The translations under genes and the position numbers were made by a program. The notes under the pieces are model-generated. The model saw only the letters and a program-made list of their open reading frames with translations. It had not been told where the DNA came from and did not search any database. DNA of 64,000 nt from Paracoccus fistulariae (GTDB taxonomy: Bacteria; Pseudomonadota; Alphaproteobacteria; Rhodobacterales; Rhodobacteraceae), in contig NZ_CP067136.1 of the NCBI RefSeq assembly GCF_028553785.1, positions 2,080,001 to 2,144,000 of the forward strand. The letters run 5' to 3'. Of the stretch, positions 53,026-63,270 are shown piece by piece. Each line of letters starts with the position of its first letter. The first letter of the stretch is position 1.

Positions 53026-53706
53026 TCAGACCCGCGACGCGGTCAGCGATTGCAGAAAGGCGGTCAGATCGCGGGTGTGGCGATCGATATGGGCGGGCAG
53101 TTTCTGGCCCGCCGCATCATCGGACACGACATCCGGGCCACGTCGTGGACCGACCAGCACCGTGCGCATGCCCAGTTCATGCGGCACGGCCAGATTGCGG
53201 GGATCATCCTCGAAAAACGCGGCGCGGCGCGGGTCGATGCCGCTTTGCGCAATCACCGCATCGAAGGCCGCGCGGTTGGGTTTGGGATGATAGCCGGTCT
53301 CTTCCACGCCAAAGATCTGGGTGAACATGTCCAGCCCCCGCGCCGCCAGCACCTTGCGCGCATAGGTCGAATCGGCATTGGTGTGGATCAGCTTGCGCCC
53401 CGGCAGGGCATGGATCGCCGCACACAGATCCGGCGCCGGGCTGAGCACATCAAAGTCGATATCATGGACATCGGCGAGATAATCGCTTGGATCGACGCCA
53501 TGCCGCTCCATCAGGCCCGCCAGCGTGGTGCCATGGCTGCGCCAGTATTCGTCACGCAGCTGATCGGCACGGGCGTGATCGCAATCCAGCACCCGCATGA
53601 CATAGGCGGTCATCCGCGCCTCGATCTGCGGGAAAAGCGCCATTTCCGGCGGGTAAAGCGTGTTATCCAGATCAAAGATCCAGACATCGACATGTGTGAA
53701 GTCCAT
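53026..53706 (-). CDS. HAD hydrolase, pyrimidine 5'-nucleotidase type
   Basis: This 226-residue HAD enzyme has motif I FDLDNTLYPP (D11, D13), LIHTNADSTYARKVL as motif II, KPNRAAF with the conserved Lys, and FFEDDPRNL as motif IV. The YPP continuation is typical of the SDT1/pyrimidine 5'-nucleotidase subgroup acting on nucleotide monophosphates. ATG 53706 is chosen because the fold begins there. Its end is 79 bases from the ubiH-like start, so the two may share a transcript. Confidence 0.88.
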   Translation of the reverse strand: MDFTHVDVWIFDLDNTLYPPEMALFPQIEARMTAYVMRVLDCDHARADQLRDEYWRSHGTTLAGLMERHGVDPSDYLADVHDIDFDVLSPAPDLCAAIHALPGRKLIHTNADSTYARKVLAARGLDMFTQIFGVEETGYHPKPNRAAFDAVIAQSGIDPRRAAFFEDDPRNLAVPHELGMRTVLVGPRRGPDVVSDDAAGQKLPAHIDRHTRDLTAFLQSLTASRV

Positions 53707-53771
53707 GCCCCCCGGATACAGATCAAACAGCGCCCTTGCAATCGCGCACGCCCCGGACAAGTCTGGCGCGC

Positions 53772-54404
53772 ATGAAAGATGACGCATATTCCCTGATCCT
53801 TGCCGCGATCGAGGCTGGCACCTATCGCCCGGGCGACCGTCTGGTCGAATCCGAGCTTGCCGAATCGCTTGGTGTATCCCGCACCCCGGTGCGAGAGGCG
53901 CTGCAGCGGCTGGAGACGCAGCAGATGGTGGTGCGGGATGGCCGCAGCCTGATCGTCGCCACGCTGGATCACAACCAGCTGGCCGAGCTTTACGTCGTCC
54001 GCGCCGAGTTGGAGGGGCTGGCCGCGCGTCTGGCCGCCCGCCACGCCACACCCGAAGAGGTGCGCGTGCTGGCCCAGATGGTGTCCGAGGATCAGAAGGC
54101 GATGCACGATCCGCAGGCGCTGGCCCGCGCCAACAAGCGTTTTCACCACCAGATCCATCTGGCCTCGCATAACCGCTATCTGGTGCAACAGCTTGATCTG
54201 GTTCATCGCAGCATGGCGCTGATGGCCAAGACCTCGCTGGCCGCCGAAGGGCGCGGCGAAACCGCGCTGGCCGAGCATAAGCGGATCGTGGATGCGATTG
54301 CGGCGGGAGATGGCAGTGCCGCCGATCAGGCCCTGCGGCAGCATATCTCGATGGCCTGGGAAACGCGACTGAAGCTGGAAGCACAGGCCGACCTTGGCCC
54401 CTGA
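53772..54404 (+). CDS. GntR family regulator (FadR/FCD subfamily)
   Basis: This 210-residue protein has an N-terminal winged HTH (RLVESELAESLGVSRTPVREALQRLE) and a C-terminal helical FCD domain with RAELEGLAARLAARH and HHQIHLASHNRYL, which usually binds a metal and a small carboxylate. ATG at 53772 is used; the in-frame start at 53736 precedes any homology. It is divergent from the HAD gene, and followed by a DNA glycosylase, so its target is not obvious. Confidence 0.88.
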   Translation: MKDDAYSLILAAIEAGTYRPGDRLVESELAESLGVSRTPVREALQRLETQQMVVRDGRSLIVATLDHNQLAELYVVRAELEGLAARLAARHATPEEVRVLAQMVSEDQKAMHDPQALARANKRFHHQIHLASHNRYLVQQLDLVHRSMALMAKTSLAAEGRGETALAEHKRIVDAIAAGDGSAADQALRQHISMAWETRLKLEAQADLGP

Positions 54405-54426
54405 CCCCGCAAGATATCGGGGACGC

Positions 54427-55044
54427 GTGATCGACACCGCCGAGGATCTGGCCGAGGGATCGGCCCATCTGGCCAGCATCTGCCAGGTTTGGGCGCGGAT
54501 CCTGCCACAGCTTGGCCCCCTGCCCTTGCGCCGCCGCCCTGAAGGTTTCGAAGCCATCGCCAGCGCCATCGTCGGCCAGCAGATCTCCATCGCCGCCGCC
54601 GCCGCCATCTGGCAACGGATGGAGGCGGCCGGTCTGCTGACCGCCCCGGCCATCGCGGCGGCCAGCGACGATGACCTGCGCAATGCGGGCCTGTCACGCC
54701 CGAAAATCCGCTATCTGCAGGGCATCGCGCGCGCCGAGCCCGACTGGCTGGACCTGCGCGACATGCCCGACGATCAGGCCATCGCCACGCTGGTCGCCCT
54801 GCCCGGCATCGGCATATGGACCGCCGAGATCTATCTGAAATTCGCCCTTGGCCGCGCCGATATCATCGCGGCCGGCGATCTGGCGCTGCAGGAAGCGGCG
54901 CGGATGATGTATGAGCTGCCCGAACGCCCCACCCCCGCCGCACTGCGCGATCTGGCCCAACCATGGGCACCATGGCGCGCGGTTGCCGCCCGGGGGCTCT
55001 GGGCCTATTACCGACACGCAAAAGGACGCGAGGGAATTACATGA
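54427..55044 (+). CDS. DNA-3-methyladenine glycosylase II-like (AlkA/HhH-GPD family)
   Basis: This protein of about 205 residues has the HhH-GPD fold: IASAIVGQQISIAAAAAIWQRM near the start, the hairpin LPGIGIWTAEIYLKFALG, and the catalytic Asp in AAGDLALQEA. It removes alkylated purines from DNA. It lacks the AlkA N-terminal domain, as usual for short bacterial forms. GTG 54427 with GGGGA upstream is preferred; a TTG at 54394 would overlap the GntR gene. Its stop overlaps the hydrolase start by four bases. Confidence 0.87.
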   Translation: MIDTAEDLAEGSAHLASICQVWARILPQLGPLPLRRRPEGFEAIASAIVGQQISIAAAAAIWQRMEAAGLLTAPAIAAASDDDLRNAGLSRPKIRYLQGIARAEPDWLDLRDMPDDQAIATLVALPGIGIWTAEIYLKFALGRADIIAAGDLALQEAARMMYELPERPTPAALRDLAQPWAPWRAVAARGLWAYYRHAKGREGIT

Positions 55045-55694
55045 GCCAGTTGAAATACGCCCGCAAAGGACCGGACAACGCCGATGCGGTGGTCGTCTTC
55101 CTGCATGGCTATGGCGCGGATGGCGTCGATCTGCTGGGGCTGGCCGATCCGCTGTCGCAGCACCTGCCGGGCACGGCCTTTTACGCCCCGGACGCGCCCG
55201 AACGCTGCAAGGGCAACCCGATGGGCTATCAGTGGTTTCCAATCCCCTGGCTGGATGGCTCATCCGAGGCGCAGGCCGCAGAATCCATGGCCGCATCCGT
55301 GACGGCGCTGAACCAGTTTCTGGACAAGGTGCTGGCGGATGAGAGGCTGAACGCAGACCGCATGGTCGTGATCGGTTTTTCACAGGGCACGATGATGGCG
55401 CTGCAGGTGCTGCCGCGTCGAGATCAAGAGGTCGCGGGCATTGTCGGCATCTCTGGCCGCCTGCTGCAACCCGAACTGATAGAGGCTGAGGCTCTGGTCA
55501 AGCCGCCGGTCCTGCTGATCCACGGCGATCAGGACGAGGTCGTCCCCTTCCAGGACATGAACATCGCCGGGCAGGCGCTGCAACAGGCGGGTTTCACCGT
55601 CTACGGGCATGTGATGGAGGGCACCGGCCACGGCATCGCGCCCGACGGGCTGGGCGTGGCGCTGTCCTTCCTGAAAGATCGGCTGGACAAGTAA
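55041..55694 (+). CDS. Alpha/beta hydrolase (phospholipase/carboxylesterase type)
   Basis: This 217-residue protein of the Abhydrolase_2 family has VVFLHGYGADG as oxyanion region, GFSQGTMMA with the nucleophile serine, HGDQDEVVPF with the acid Asp, and GTGHGIAPDGL with the histidine. These enzymes hydrolyse short-chain esters or thioesters. It is translationally coupled to the DNA glycosylase gene (ATGA overlap). It has no signal peptide, so it acts in the cytoplasm. Confidence 0.9.
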   Translation: MSQLKYARKGPDNADAVVVFLHGYGADGVDLLGLADPLSQHLPGTAFYAPDAPERCKGNPMGYQWFPIPWLDGSSEAQAAESMAASVTALNQFLDKVLADERLNADRMVVIGFSQGTMMALQVLPRRDQEVAGIVGISGRLLQPELIEAEALVKPPVLLIHGDQDEVVPFQDMNIAGQALQQAGFTVYGHVMEGTGHGIAPDGLGVALSFLKDRLDK

Positions 55695-55702
55695 CCGGCC
55701 GC

Positions 55703-56137
55703 TCAGGCCCACATCCTGGGCTCGCCCAATTCGATGGAATTGCCTGCGGGGTCGCGGAAATAAATCGACCGCGCACCGCCGGGCCAGCAGAAATCAGCCT
55801 CGATGGCGACGCCGCGATCTTCAAGATAGCGGCGCCAGCCATCCAGATCCTCCGCCGCGACCGCCAGGCAGAAATGCCCCGGCCCGCGCGCGCCATGCGG
55901 CGGCACCGGCAAACGCGCATCCGGGCGCGGCGGCGTCTCGGTCGCGTCGGGACGAAAGACCAGCAGCACCTGCGGCCAGGGCAGATCCGTCACGCGAAAA
56001 AACACGTGGCGCCCCGGCACGGCGACGATGACCTCCAGCCCCATCAGGCCTTGCCAAAAGGCCCGGGCCGCGTCCAGATCATCGGCATAAAGCGCGCTTT
56101 CCAGCACGCCCGCCAGCGGGGGAGTTTCCTGCACCAT
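55703..56137 (-). CDS. VOC family protein (glyoxalase-like)
   Basis: This 144-residue protein has two beta-alpha-beta-beta-beta units. ESALYADDLDAARAFWQGLMG opens the first, and GHFCLAVAAEDLDGWRRYL with IYFRDPAGNSIELGEP closes the second. H88 (GHFC) and E138 (SIELGEP) are placed as metal ligands of the vicinal oxygen chelate fold. The family covers glyoxalases, dioxygenases and antibiotic-resistance proteins, and the substrate is unknown. It is convergent with the carboxylesterase gene. Confidence 0.85.
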   Translation of the reverse strand: MVQETPPLAGVLESALYADDLDAARAFWQGLMGLEVIVAVPGRHVFFRVTDLPWPQVLLVFRPDATETPPRPDARLPVPPHGARGPGHFCLAVAAEDLDGWRRYLEDRGVAIEADFCWPGGARSIYFRDPAGNSIELGEPRMWA

Positions 56138-56312
56138 CGGGCAAGGATGGCACGCGCATCGCGAACCCGCAATCTGTCACGCCAATGTCACCATGACTTG
56201 CTAACCCTTTCCACAGTTCGGGGCTTGCCAGTTTCCCGACACGATATATAGTTATTGTCATGATCTGGATGGCGCCCCGGACCACCCATACGGGGCAGGC
56301 AGGGAAAGCGAC

Positions 56313-56912
56313 ATGCTGGACAAGCATCATCAGACCGAATTTCGAACCCAGTTCGTGCGCGAACCTGCGTCGCTGCGGCATAATCCCGCACTGGTCCTGA
56401 ACGCGGATTTCCGTCCGCTCAGCTATTACCCGTTGTCTCTCTGGCCCTGGCAAGAGGCGATCAAGGCGGTGTTTCTGGACCGCGTCACGATCATTGCCGA
56501 ATATGACGACGTGGTCCGAAGTCAAAGGCAAAGCTTCCGGATCCCCTCGGTCGTCGTCCTGAAAGATTATGTGAAACCCCAAAAGCGCGTGGCCTTCACG
56601 CGCTTTAATCTTTTCCTGCGGGATGAATTCTGCTGCCAGTATTGCGGCGCCAAGGGCGACCTGACCTTCGATCACGTGGTCCCCCGGTCGCGCGGCGGCG
56701 TCACCAGCTGGGAAAACGTCGTCGCTGCCTGCAGCCCCTGCAACCTGCGCAAGGCCAATCGCAGCCTGCGCCATTGCGGCATGCATCTGCGCCGTACCCC
56801 GCGCCGCCCCTCGTCCGAGGAAATGCACGCGGTCGGCCGACGCTTCCCGCCGAACCACCTGCATGACAGCTGGATGGACTTCCTTTACTGGGATGCCGAA
56901 CTGGAAAGCTGA
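56313..56912 (+). CDS. HNH endonuclease family protein
   Basis: This 199-residue protein has the HNH core C108-x2-C111, DHVVPRSRGG (D120, H121), N135 and C140-x2-C143. This metal-dependent nuclease layout is found in a conserved alphaproteobacterial protein with an N-terminal segment NPALVLNADFRPLSYYPLS. It is chromosomal and not linked here to a phage or restriction system, so a housekeeping DNA-processing role is possible. AGGGAAAGCG precedes the ATG. Confidence 0.87.
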   Translation: MLDKHHQTEFRTQFVREPASLRHNPALVLNADFRPLSYYPLSLWPWQEAIKAVFLDRVTIIAEYDDVVRSQRQSFRIPSVVVLKDYVKPQKRVAFTRFNLFLRDEFCCQYCGAKGDLTFDHVVPRSRGGVTSWENVVAACSPCNLRKANRSLRHCGMHLRRTPRRPSSEEMHAVGRRFPPNHLHDSWMDFLYWDAELES

Positions 56913-56918
56913 CCGCGA

Positions 56919-57092
56919 TCAGCCGTCCTGATCATGCCGGTCGCGATGCCCGAAATGCAGCAGCGCCGCCGCGCTCAACGCCAGCAGCAGAACCGCGACC
57001 ATCGGAATCCCCGCCGAGACCGTCACCCACAGCGTCAGCGCTGCGGCCAGAACGACAGTCAACAAGATCAGCAGAAAATGCGGCAAAGGCAT
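56919..57092 (-). CDS. Small two-helix membrane protein
   Basis: This 57-residue hydrophobic protein has segments LLILLTVVLAAALTLWVTV and IPMVAVLLLALSAAALLHF separated by a short turn and followed by a His/Asp-rich tail (GHRDRHDQDG). A strong GAGGAG lies before the ATG at 57092, which supports it being translated. No family was recognised. It is convergent with the HNH gene. Confidence 0.65.
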   Translation of the reverse strand: MPLPHFLLILLTVVLAAALTLWVTVSAGIPMVAVLLLALSAAALLHFGHRDRHDQDG

Positions 57093-57305
57093 GGTCACGT
57101 TCTCCTCACCCTCCAATATGGGCCGCAAAACCCCCGTTGAAAAGTCCGCCCGGCGGATTCTTGCAGAGAGGCGCTGAAAATTCGCGACAATTTTACGCGA
57201 TCTGCCGAAAAGCCGCCCCGGATCACGACCCGGAACAGCCCATCTTTTGTGCAAAAATATCCAGATCCCGACCCCGCCACCGCAGCGCCATCGGCAAGGC
57301 GGGCG

Positions 57306-58181
57306 CTACAGCAGCCCCGCATGCTCCAGCGCCGCATCGATCCTGCGGCAGGTCGCCTCGGCCAGGGGCGTCAGCGGCAGGCGTACCCGCGCCTCGCACA
57401 GGCCCAGCCGCGACATGGCATATTTCACCCCCACCAGACCCGGCTCGATAAAGATCGCATGATGCAGCGGCATCAGCCTGTCCTGATAATCCAGCGCCTT
57501 GGCGAAATCGCCCGCCAGCGTGGCATTCTGGAACTCGGCGCATAGCTTCGGCGCGACATTCGCGGTGACCGAGATGCAGCCCACACCGCCATGGGCGTTA
57601 AAGGCCAGCGCGGTCGCATCCTCGCCCGACAGCTGGATGAACTCCTTGCCACAACTCATGCGCTGCAGGCTGACGCGCTCCAGCTTGCCGGTGGCGTCCT
57701 TCACACCGGCGATCCGCGGCAATTCGGCCAGTTGCCCCATGGTCTCGGGCGTCATGTCGATCACCGAACGCGGCGGAATGTTATAGATGATGATCGGCAG
57801 GTCGCTGGCATCGTGCAGGGCCGTGTAATGCGCGATCAGACCATCTTGCGTTGGCTTGTTGTAATAGGGCGTCACGACCAGCGCGCCCTGCGCCCCGGCC
57901 TCTTGCGCGAATTGCACCAGACCCGTGGCCTCGCGCGTGGAATTCGATCCCGCCCCGGCGATGACCGGAATGCGCCCATCGACGGCGCGGATCACCTCTT
58001 CGATCACCTGGCGATGCTCATCATGGCTCAGCGTCGGGCTTTCCCCGGTGGTCCCCACCGGCGCCAGACCGTGGCTGCCCTGTTCGACATGCCATTCAAC
58101 CAGTTTCTTGAGCGTGCCCAGATCCAGCTCGCCGTCCGGGGTGAACGGCGTGACGAGGGCGGGAATAGACCCTTTGAACAT
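57306..58181 (-). CDS. dapA: 4-hydroxy-tetrahydrodipicolinate synthase
   Basis: This 291-residue class I aldolase condenses pyruvate with aspartate semialdehyde in lysine and peptidoglycan precursor synthesis. K161 (Schiff base, AGVKDATG), Y133 (IIYNIPPRS), T44-T45 (PVGTTGES) and Y107 stand at the same positions as in the E. coli enzyme. AAGGAG precedes the ATG. It is divergent from the lytic transglycosylase gene, an arrangement linking two cell-wall functions. Confidence 0.97.
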   Translation of the reverse strand: MFKGSIPALVTPFTPDGELDLGTLKKLVEWHVEQGSHGLAPVGTTGESPTLSHDEHRQVIEEVIRAVDGRIPVIAGAGSNSTREATGLVQFAQEAGAQGALVVTPYYNKPTQDGLIAHYTALHDASDLPIIIYNIPPRSVIDMTPETMGQLAELPRIAGVKDATGKLERVSLQRMSCGKEFIQLSGEDATALAFNAHGGVGCISVTANVAPKLCAEFQNATLAGDFAKALDYQDRLMPLHHAIFIEPGLVGVKYAMSRLGLCEARVRLPLTPLAEATCRRIDAALEHAGLL

Positions 58182-58291
58182 GACACGCTCCTTGAGGTTG
58201 ACGATAAATTCGCGCCTAACTAGCGCCCGGGGCGAATTTTGCCAAGGTTGTGAATTGCGTCTTGCCGAAATGCCATAGACACATGGGGTCG

Positions 58292-60373
58292 ATGCGACTT
58301 CTGCGTAACATGTTTGCCGCCGGAATGCTGGCCACGCTGCCCTTCGCGCCCCTTGCCCGGGCCGAGGATGCGGGCGCGATGGCGCTTGCCCTCTCTGCCG
58401 CCGATGCCCGCGACTGGACCACCGCCCGCGCCGCCGCCGCCCGTTCCGGGCCGATGGCCGAGGCGCTGATCGGCTGGCAGGCCCTGCGCGCAGGCTATGG
58501 CGATTTCGACGATTATCTGGCCTTCATCCGCGCCAATGGCGACTGGCCCGGCCTTGCCTTGCTGCAGGAACGCGGCGATGCACGCCTGCGCCCCGATCTG
58601 CCGGTGCAGGATCTGCGCGATTGGTTCGAGGATCGCCTGCCCGAAACCCTGCAGGCCGAGAACGCCTATCTGGCGACCCTGACCGCCGAAGAGGCGCGCA
58701 GGGAACGCAGGCGCTTTTGGCTGAACCAGCCGCTGGACGGCCCGGAAGAGGCGCAATTCCTAGAGGCCTATCCGCAGGAACTGACGCCGCTGCTGAGCGC
58801 GCGTGCGACAGCCATGCTGGACCGGCAGGAATGGGCACAGGCGCAACGCCTGCTGCCGAAACTGCCCGAGGGTGACCGGCCGCTGCTGGCCGCGCGTATC
58901 GCCTTGCAAGCTGGTCGGCCCGGCGTCGATGACCTGATCCTGGCCCTGCCCGAGGCGCAGCGCGCCGATCCCGGCCTGACGCTGGACCGCTTCCTGTGGC
59001 GCGTCCGTGCCAAGCAGCACGAGGGCGCGCAGGCGCTGATGCTCGACTCCTCGACCAGCGCCAAGGCGCTGCGCAACCCCGATGCCTGGGCACAGATGCG
59101 CGTGGATTATGCGCGGCTTGCCATGCGCAATGGCGACTGGGCGCGGGCCGAAAAACTGGCGGCCCCCCATTACCTGACACCGGACAACAAGCATTATCCG
59201 GATCTGGAATGGCTGGCGGGCTTTGCCGCATTGCATCAGCAGGCACCGGATCGCGCGATCGCGCATTTCCTGCATCTTGAAACCGTGGTCGGCAGCGCCA
59301 TCAGCACCGCCCGCGCCCTCTATTGGCAGGCGCGCGCGCATGAGGATCTGGGCAATGACAGGGCGGCAGCCGAGGCCTATGCCCGCGCGGCAGCGATGCC
59401 CGGCGTTTATTACGGACAACTGGCCGCCGAAAAGATCGGCGCGCAGATGCCCGCCGAATATGCCGTGGCCGGTCGCGCGGTCCAGACGCTGCCCGACTGG
59501 CGCGGGTCGGATCTGTCGCAAAGCACCGCCTTCGAAGCCGGGCTGTGGCTTCTGGCCACCGGTCGCCCGGATGAGGCGCAGCGGTTTTTCCTGCATCTGT
59601 CAGAAACCGCCGATCCCGAAGATATCGGCCGCATGGCGCGGCTGATGATCGAGGCCGGCGCCCCCTGGCACGGCCTGCGCCTGTCGAAACGCGCCGCCGA
59701 TCAGGGCGTGATCTATCCGGCGGCGCATTTCCCCCTGACCGGACTGGAATCGGCGGATCTGGGTCTGCCACCGGAACTGGTCCTGTCCATCGCGCGACAG
59801 GAATCCGAATTCAACCACACCGTCCGCAGCCATGTCGGCGCGCGCGGGTTGATGCAGCTGATGCCCGGAACGGCCGAGGAAATGGCGCGCAAGCTGCGCC
59901 TGCCCTATCAGCCCGCCCGGCTGACAACCGATCCTGCCTATAACGCGCAGCTTGGGGCAGCTTATCTTCAGGGGCTGAAGGATCGCTTTGGCTCATCCAC
60001 GGCGCTGATCGCCTCGGGCTATAATGCCGGGCCGGGCCGCCCTGCCCGCTGGCTGGGCGATTTCGGGGATCTGCGCCGCGAGGCCGATCCGGTCGATTGG
60101 GTCGAGTTGATCCCCTTTGACGAAACCCGCAACTATGTCATGCGCGTGACCGAGGCGATGCCGATCTATCGCGCGCGCATCAGCGGCAAGCCCGCGCCGA
60201 TCGTTCCCAGCTTTGACCTTAGCGGGGGCGGGCTGATCCCGCCGCCGCCCGTCCGGCTGACGCTGGCGCTGTCGAAAAGACCCGTCGCGAAGCCCTTTAT
60301 CGGGCCTCGCCTGCCCGAAAACTGGGTCGCCGGTTCCATCGCCGCGCCCAACACATTCCTGCAGCAGAATTAG
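58292..60373 (+). CDS. Lytic murein transglycosylase (Slt70-type)
   Basis: This periplasmic enzyme of about 693 residues has a signal peptide ([15 protein letters not shown]), a long helical superhelix (residues about 30-470), and a C-terminal SLT domain. The catalytic glutamate is E504 in ARQESEFN, followed by [18 protein letters not shown] and GYNAGPGR. It cleaves glycan strands to form 1,6-anhydro ends. ATG 58292 follows GGGG at a suitable distance; ATG 58283 is an alternative. It is divergent from dapA. Confidence 0.92.
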   Translation: MRLLRNMFAAGMLATLPFAPLARAEDAGAMALALSAADARDWTTARAAAARSGPMAEALIGWQALRAGYGDFDDYLAFIRANGDWPGLALLQERGDARLRPDLPVQDLRDWFEDRLPETLQAENAYLATLTAEEARRERRRFWLNQPLDGPEEAQFLEAYPQELTPLLSARATAMLDRQEWAQAQRLLPKLPEGDRPLLAARIALQAGRPGVDDLILALPEAQRADPGLTLDRFLWRVRAKQHEGAQALMLDSSTSAKALRNPDAWAQMRVDYARLAMRNGDWARAEKLAAPHYLTPDNKHYPDLEWLAGFAALHQQAPDRAIAHFLHLETVVGSAISTARALYWQARAHEDLGNDRAAAEAYARAAAMPGVYYGQLAAEKIGAQMPAEYAVAGRAVQTLPDWRGSDLSQSTAFEAGLWLLATGRPDEAQRFFLHLSETADPEDIGRMARLMIEAGAPWHGLRLSKRAADQGVIYPAAHFPLTGLESADLGLPPELVLSIARQESEFNHTVRSHVGARGLMQLMPGTAEEMARKLRLPYQPARLTTDPAYNAQLGAAYLQGLKDRFGSSTALIASGYNAGPGRPARWLGDFGDLRREADPVDWVELIPFDETRNYVMRVTEAMPIYRARISGKPAPIVPSFDLSGGGLIPPPPVRLTLALSKRPVAKPFIGPRLPENWVAGSIAAPNTFLQQN

Positions 60374-60374
60374 A

Positions 60375-61331
60375 TCACGCAGCCCGGACGCGTGCCCGCC
60401 ACAGCGTGAACAGACCCGCCGCGACCACGATCGCCCCGCCGGTCACGACATTCGGGCGCAGGACCTCATTGAATACCAGAACGCCGATCACGCTGACCCA
60501 GACAAGCTGCGTATAGGCAAAGGGCTGCAGCGCGGCGGCCTCGGCCATTTCATAGGCGCGGATCAGCAGATAATGGGACAGAATCGCCATGCTGCACAGC
60601 CCGGCCATCCACAGCCAGTCCACGGGCGCCAGCCATTCCCACTGCCAGATGCCGACCACCGTGATGCAGACCGCGCCCGAGATCCCGGTCCAGAAGAAGC
60701 TGACCACCGCCGGATCATCGCGCGAGACATGCCGCGTCAGCAGGCCGTAAAGCGCGAACAGCAATGCCGCGATGAAGGGCAGCAGGGCCTCGCTGCGCAT
60801 CACGCCGCTGCCCGGTTGCAGGATGACCAGAATGCCGACGAAGCCGATGCAGATGGCGGTCCAGCGCCGCCAGCCGACCTTTTCGCCCAGAATCGGTCCC
60901 GACAGCGCGGCGACCAGCAGCGGATAGACGGCAAAGACGGCATGGGTCTCGATCAGGCCCAGACGCACGAAGCCCTCAAGAATGACCAGCGTTTCGGACA
61001 CCAGAATCGCCCCGCGCGCGATCTGCGTGAACGGGCGGCGGGTCTTGATGGCGCGCCGCAGCCCGCCCCTTTGCCGCGACACCAGCGCAATCACGAAAAC
61101 CGCAAAGACCCAATAGCGGATCATGACGATCAGCACCGGCGGATAGCCGTCGCCCAGAAAGCGCGAAAAGCCGTCCTGGACCGCAAAGATGAAGCTGACC
61201 AGACAAATCAGCAGGATCGCAAGCCCGGTCCGGTCCACCCCGACCGAGGTCGCCCGTGGCGGCACCGGCGGCACCGCAGCCGCAGCGGTGGCCGCGGGAT
61301 AGGCTGTCTGATCCTGGCTGTCGTCCGACAT
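60375..61331 (-). CDS. DMT superfamily transporter (EamA domains)
   Basis: This 318-residue protein has a disordered Ala/Pro-rich N-terminus of about 35 residues and ten predicted helices in two EamA repeats (SETLVILEGFVRLGLIET... and MAILSHYLLIRAYEMAEAAALQPF). It probably exports an amino acid or metabolite. Two adjacent ATGs (61334 and 61331) follow GGAGG, and the second has the better spacing. The stop is convergent with the transglycosylase stop, one base apart. Confidence 0.87.
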   Translation of the reverse strand: MSDDSQDQTAYPAATAAAAVPPVPPRATSVGVDRTGLAILLICLVSFIFAVQDGFSRFLGDGYPPVLIVMIRYWVFAVFVIALVSRQRGGLRRAIKTRRPFTQIARGAILVSETLVILEGFVRLGLIETHAVFAVYPLLVAALSGPILGEKVGWRRWTAICIGFVGILVILQPGSGVMRSEALLPFIAALLFALYGLLTRHVSRDDPAVVSFFWTGISGAVCITVVGIWQWEWLAPVDWLWMAGLCSMAILSHYLLIRAYEMAEAAALQPFAYTQLVWVSVIGVLVFNEVLRPNVVTGGAIVVAAGLFTLWRARVRAA

Positions 61332-61433
61332 CATCGCACCTCCTGCTTGCCCCGCGCATGCGCCCATGCAGGGGCAAGGTCAAGGCATCGGCAGAAGGTT
61401 GAGCGAAAACTTTTTCCAGACAGTCGGAATTGC

Positions 61434-62222
61434 CTAGTCGCGGCTGCGCACGACCTTGGCGAAGGCTTCGAAAAGCTGCGGGTTGGCCGCGATCATGCGG
61501 CCCGATTCCAACGGATCGTCACCGTCGCGGATGCCTTCGACAAAGCCGCCCGCCTCGCGCACCATCAGGATCCCTGCGGCGACATCCCAGGGCTGATTGC
61601 CACGTTCCCAATAGCCGTCAAAACGACCGGCCGCGACATAGGCCAGATCCAGAGAGGCCGCGCCAAGCCTGCGCACACCCGCGGTCAGCGGCATCAGCCG
61701 CGCCAGATCCTGCAGGGCGGCAGGCAGCGGACCGCGCCCGGCAAAAGGAATGCCCGTGGCAAAGATCGAATCGATCAGCTGACGACGGCCCGAGACCCGC
61801 AGCCGCTGATCGTTCATGAAGGCGCCGCCGCCCTTTTCCGCCACGAAAAGCTCGTCCTTGGCGGCGTCGAAAATGACCGATGCGACGATCTCTCCCTTAT
61901 GCTCCAGCGCGATGCTGACCGCCCAATGCGGCAGGCCGTGCAGAAAATTGGTCGTCCCGTCCAGCGGATCGACGATCCAGCGGCGGGTCGGGTCTTCGCC
62001 CGCATCCTCGCCGGTTTCCTCACCCAGCCAGCCGTAATTCGGGCGCGCGCCGCGCAGCTCATCCTTGATGATCCGCTCGGCCTCGCGATCGGCCTTGCTG
62101 ACAAAGTCGCCCGCGCCCTTGACGCTGACCTGCAGGTTCTCGACCTCGCGAAAATCCTTGACGAGACTGCGACCGGCCTTGCGCGCGGCCTTGATCATGA
62201 TGTTCAGATTGGCGCTTGCCAT
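61434..62222 (-). CDS. suhB: Inositol monophosphatase family protein (SuhB-like)
   Basis: This 262-residue Mg2+-dependent phosphatase has GEE at 67-69, DPLDGTTNF at 85-93 as the metal and lithium-sensitive motif, and WDVAAGILMVREAGG near the C-terminus. It dephosphorylates inositol phosphates; SuhB also acts in rRNA transcription antitermination. It stands alone between the DMT transporter and metR. Length and motifs are standard, so the family call is firm; the symbol rests on similarity in the conserved motifs. Confidence 0.9.
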   Translation of the reverse strand: MASANLNIMIKAARKAGRSLVKDFREVENLQVSVKGAGDFVSKADREAERIIKDELRGARPNYGWLGEETGEDAGEDPTRRWIVDPLDGTTNFLHGLPHWAVSIALEHKGEIVASVIFDAAKDELFVAEKGGGAFMNDQRLRVSGRRQLIDSIFATGIPFAGRGPLPAALQDLARLMPLTAGVRRLGAASLDLAYVAAGRFDGYWERGNQPWDVAAGILMVREAGGFVEGIRDGDDPLESGRMIAANPQLFEAFAKVVRSRD

Positions 62223-62317
62223 CAGATGCTCCGGGATATGGGGTTGGCTGCGTCATAGGGCGAGACGCGCGAAATGTGAAGCATGCGCGTGGGAAAGGCC
62301 GCAGCGGCGCGACAAGT

Positions 62318-63232
62318 TTATCCCGCCGCGCCCCGCAGCATCCGCAGGGGTTCGGTCCGCGCCAGCCGCAGGACATGCGCAATATAGGGCTGGCTGAGAT
62401 CCTCTTCGCGAATCGCGGCATAAAGGCGACGCAGGATGCCACCCCGGCCCAAAGGCAGCATGGCCAGTTCGGGATTGGCGGCCTCGCGGCGCAGAACCCA
62501 GTCGGGCATTACCGCCACGCCGCGCCCTGAGGCGACCAGCATCAGCGACACCGCCGTCAGTTCCACCTGACGCTGCTGCGCGGGCTCGACCCCGGCCGGG
62601 GTCAGGAACTGGCTGAACACATCCAGCCGCGCGCGGTCCATCGGATAGGTGATCAGGGTTTCCCCGGCCAGATCCTGCGGCTCGGCATAGCCTTTCTGCA
62701 CCAGCGGGTGCCCGGCCGCGGCGACCAGCGTGGGGGCATAGTCGAACAGGGGCTGGTAATGGATGCCCGGCATGTCTTCGGGATCCGAGGAAATCACCAG
62801 ATCCACCTCTTGCCGGGCCAGCGCGGGCAAGGCGCCGAAGGCCAGACGCTGGCGGATATCCACGTCCACCTCGGGCCAGGCGCGGCGGAAGATGTCCAGC
62901 ACCGGCAGCAGCCAGTCGAAACAGGCATGGCATTCCATCGCGATATGCAGCCGCCCGATCCGACCCGCCTCGACCCCCTTGAATTCGGCCTCGGTGGCGG
63001 CGACCATCGGCAGAACCTGTTCGGCCAGCCGCAGCAGTCGCATCCCCGCAGGCGACAGGCGCATCGGCTTGGCCCGGCGGACGAACAACTCGACGCCCGC
63101 CTGTTCCTCCAGCGCCTTGATCTGATGCGACAGGGCCGATTGTGTGATATTCAGAACATCCGCCGCGCGGGCCAGCCCGCCCTGTTCATGGACCGCATGA
63201 ACCGTCCGCAGATGCCGTAATTCCAGATGCAT
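62318..63232 (-). CDS. metR: LysR family regulator, MetR-like
   Basis: This LysR protein of about 304 residues starts MHLELRHLRTVHAVHEQGG, with the HTH LARAADVLNITQSALSHQIKALEEQ and effector domain from about 90 (AMECHACFDWLLPVLDIFR). The opening and the ECHACFDWL segment resemble MetR, the homocysteine-responsive activator of methionine genes. It is divergent from metF, a classic MetR target, with an inverted repeat between them. ATG at 63253 is an alternative start seven codons upstream. Confidence 0.85.
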   Translation of the reverse strand: MHLELRHLRTVHAVHEQGGLARAADVLNITQSALSHQIKALEEQAGVELFVRRAKPMRLSPAGMRLLRLAEQVLPMVAATEAEFKGVEAGRIGRLHIAMECHACFDWLLPVLDIFRRAWPEVDVDIRQRLAFGALPALARQEVDLVISSDPEDMPGIHYQPLFDYAPTLVAAAGHPLVQKGYAEPQDLAGETLITYPMDRARLDVFSQFLTPAGVEPAQQRQVELTAVSLMLVASGRGVAVMPDWVLRREAANPELAMLPLGRGGILRRLYAAIREEDLSQPYIAHVLRLARTEPLRMLRGAAG

Positions 63233-63270
63233 ATGAAAGCCGCTCAACTTCATCTTGAAGATTATGAATT

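Noticed and set aside
53610..54683. A 357-codon - strand frame over the GntR and AlkA-like genes
   Set aside because: Antisense shadow of two genes with intact family motifs; no domain of its own.
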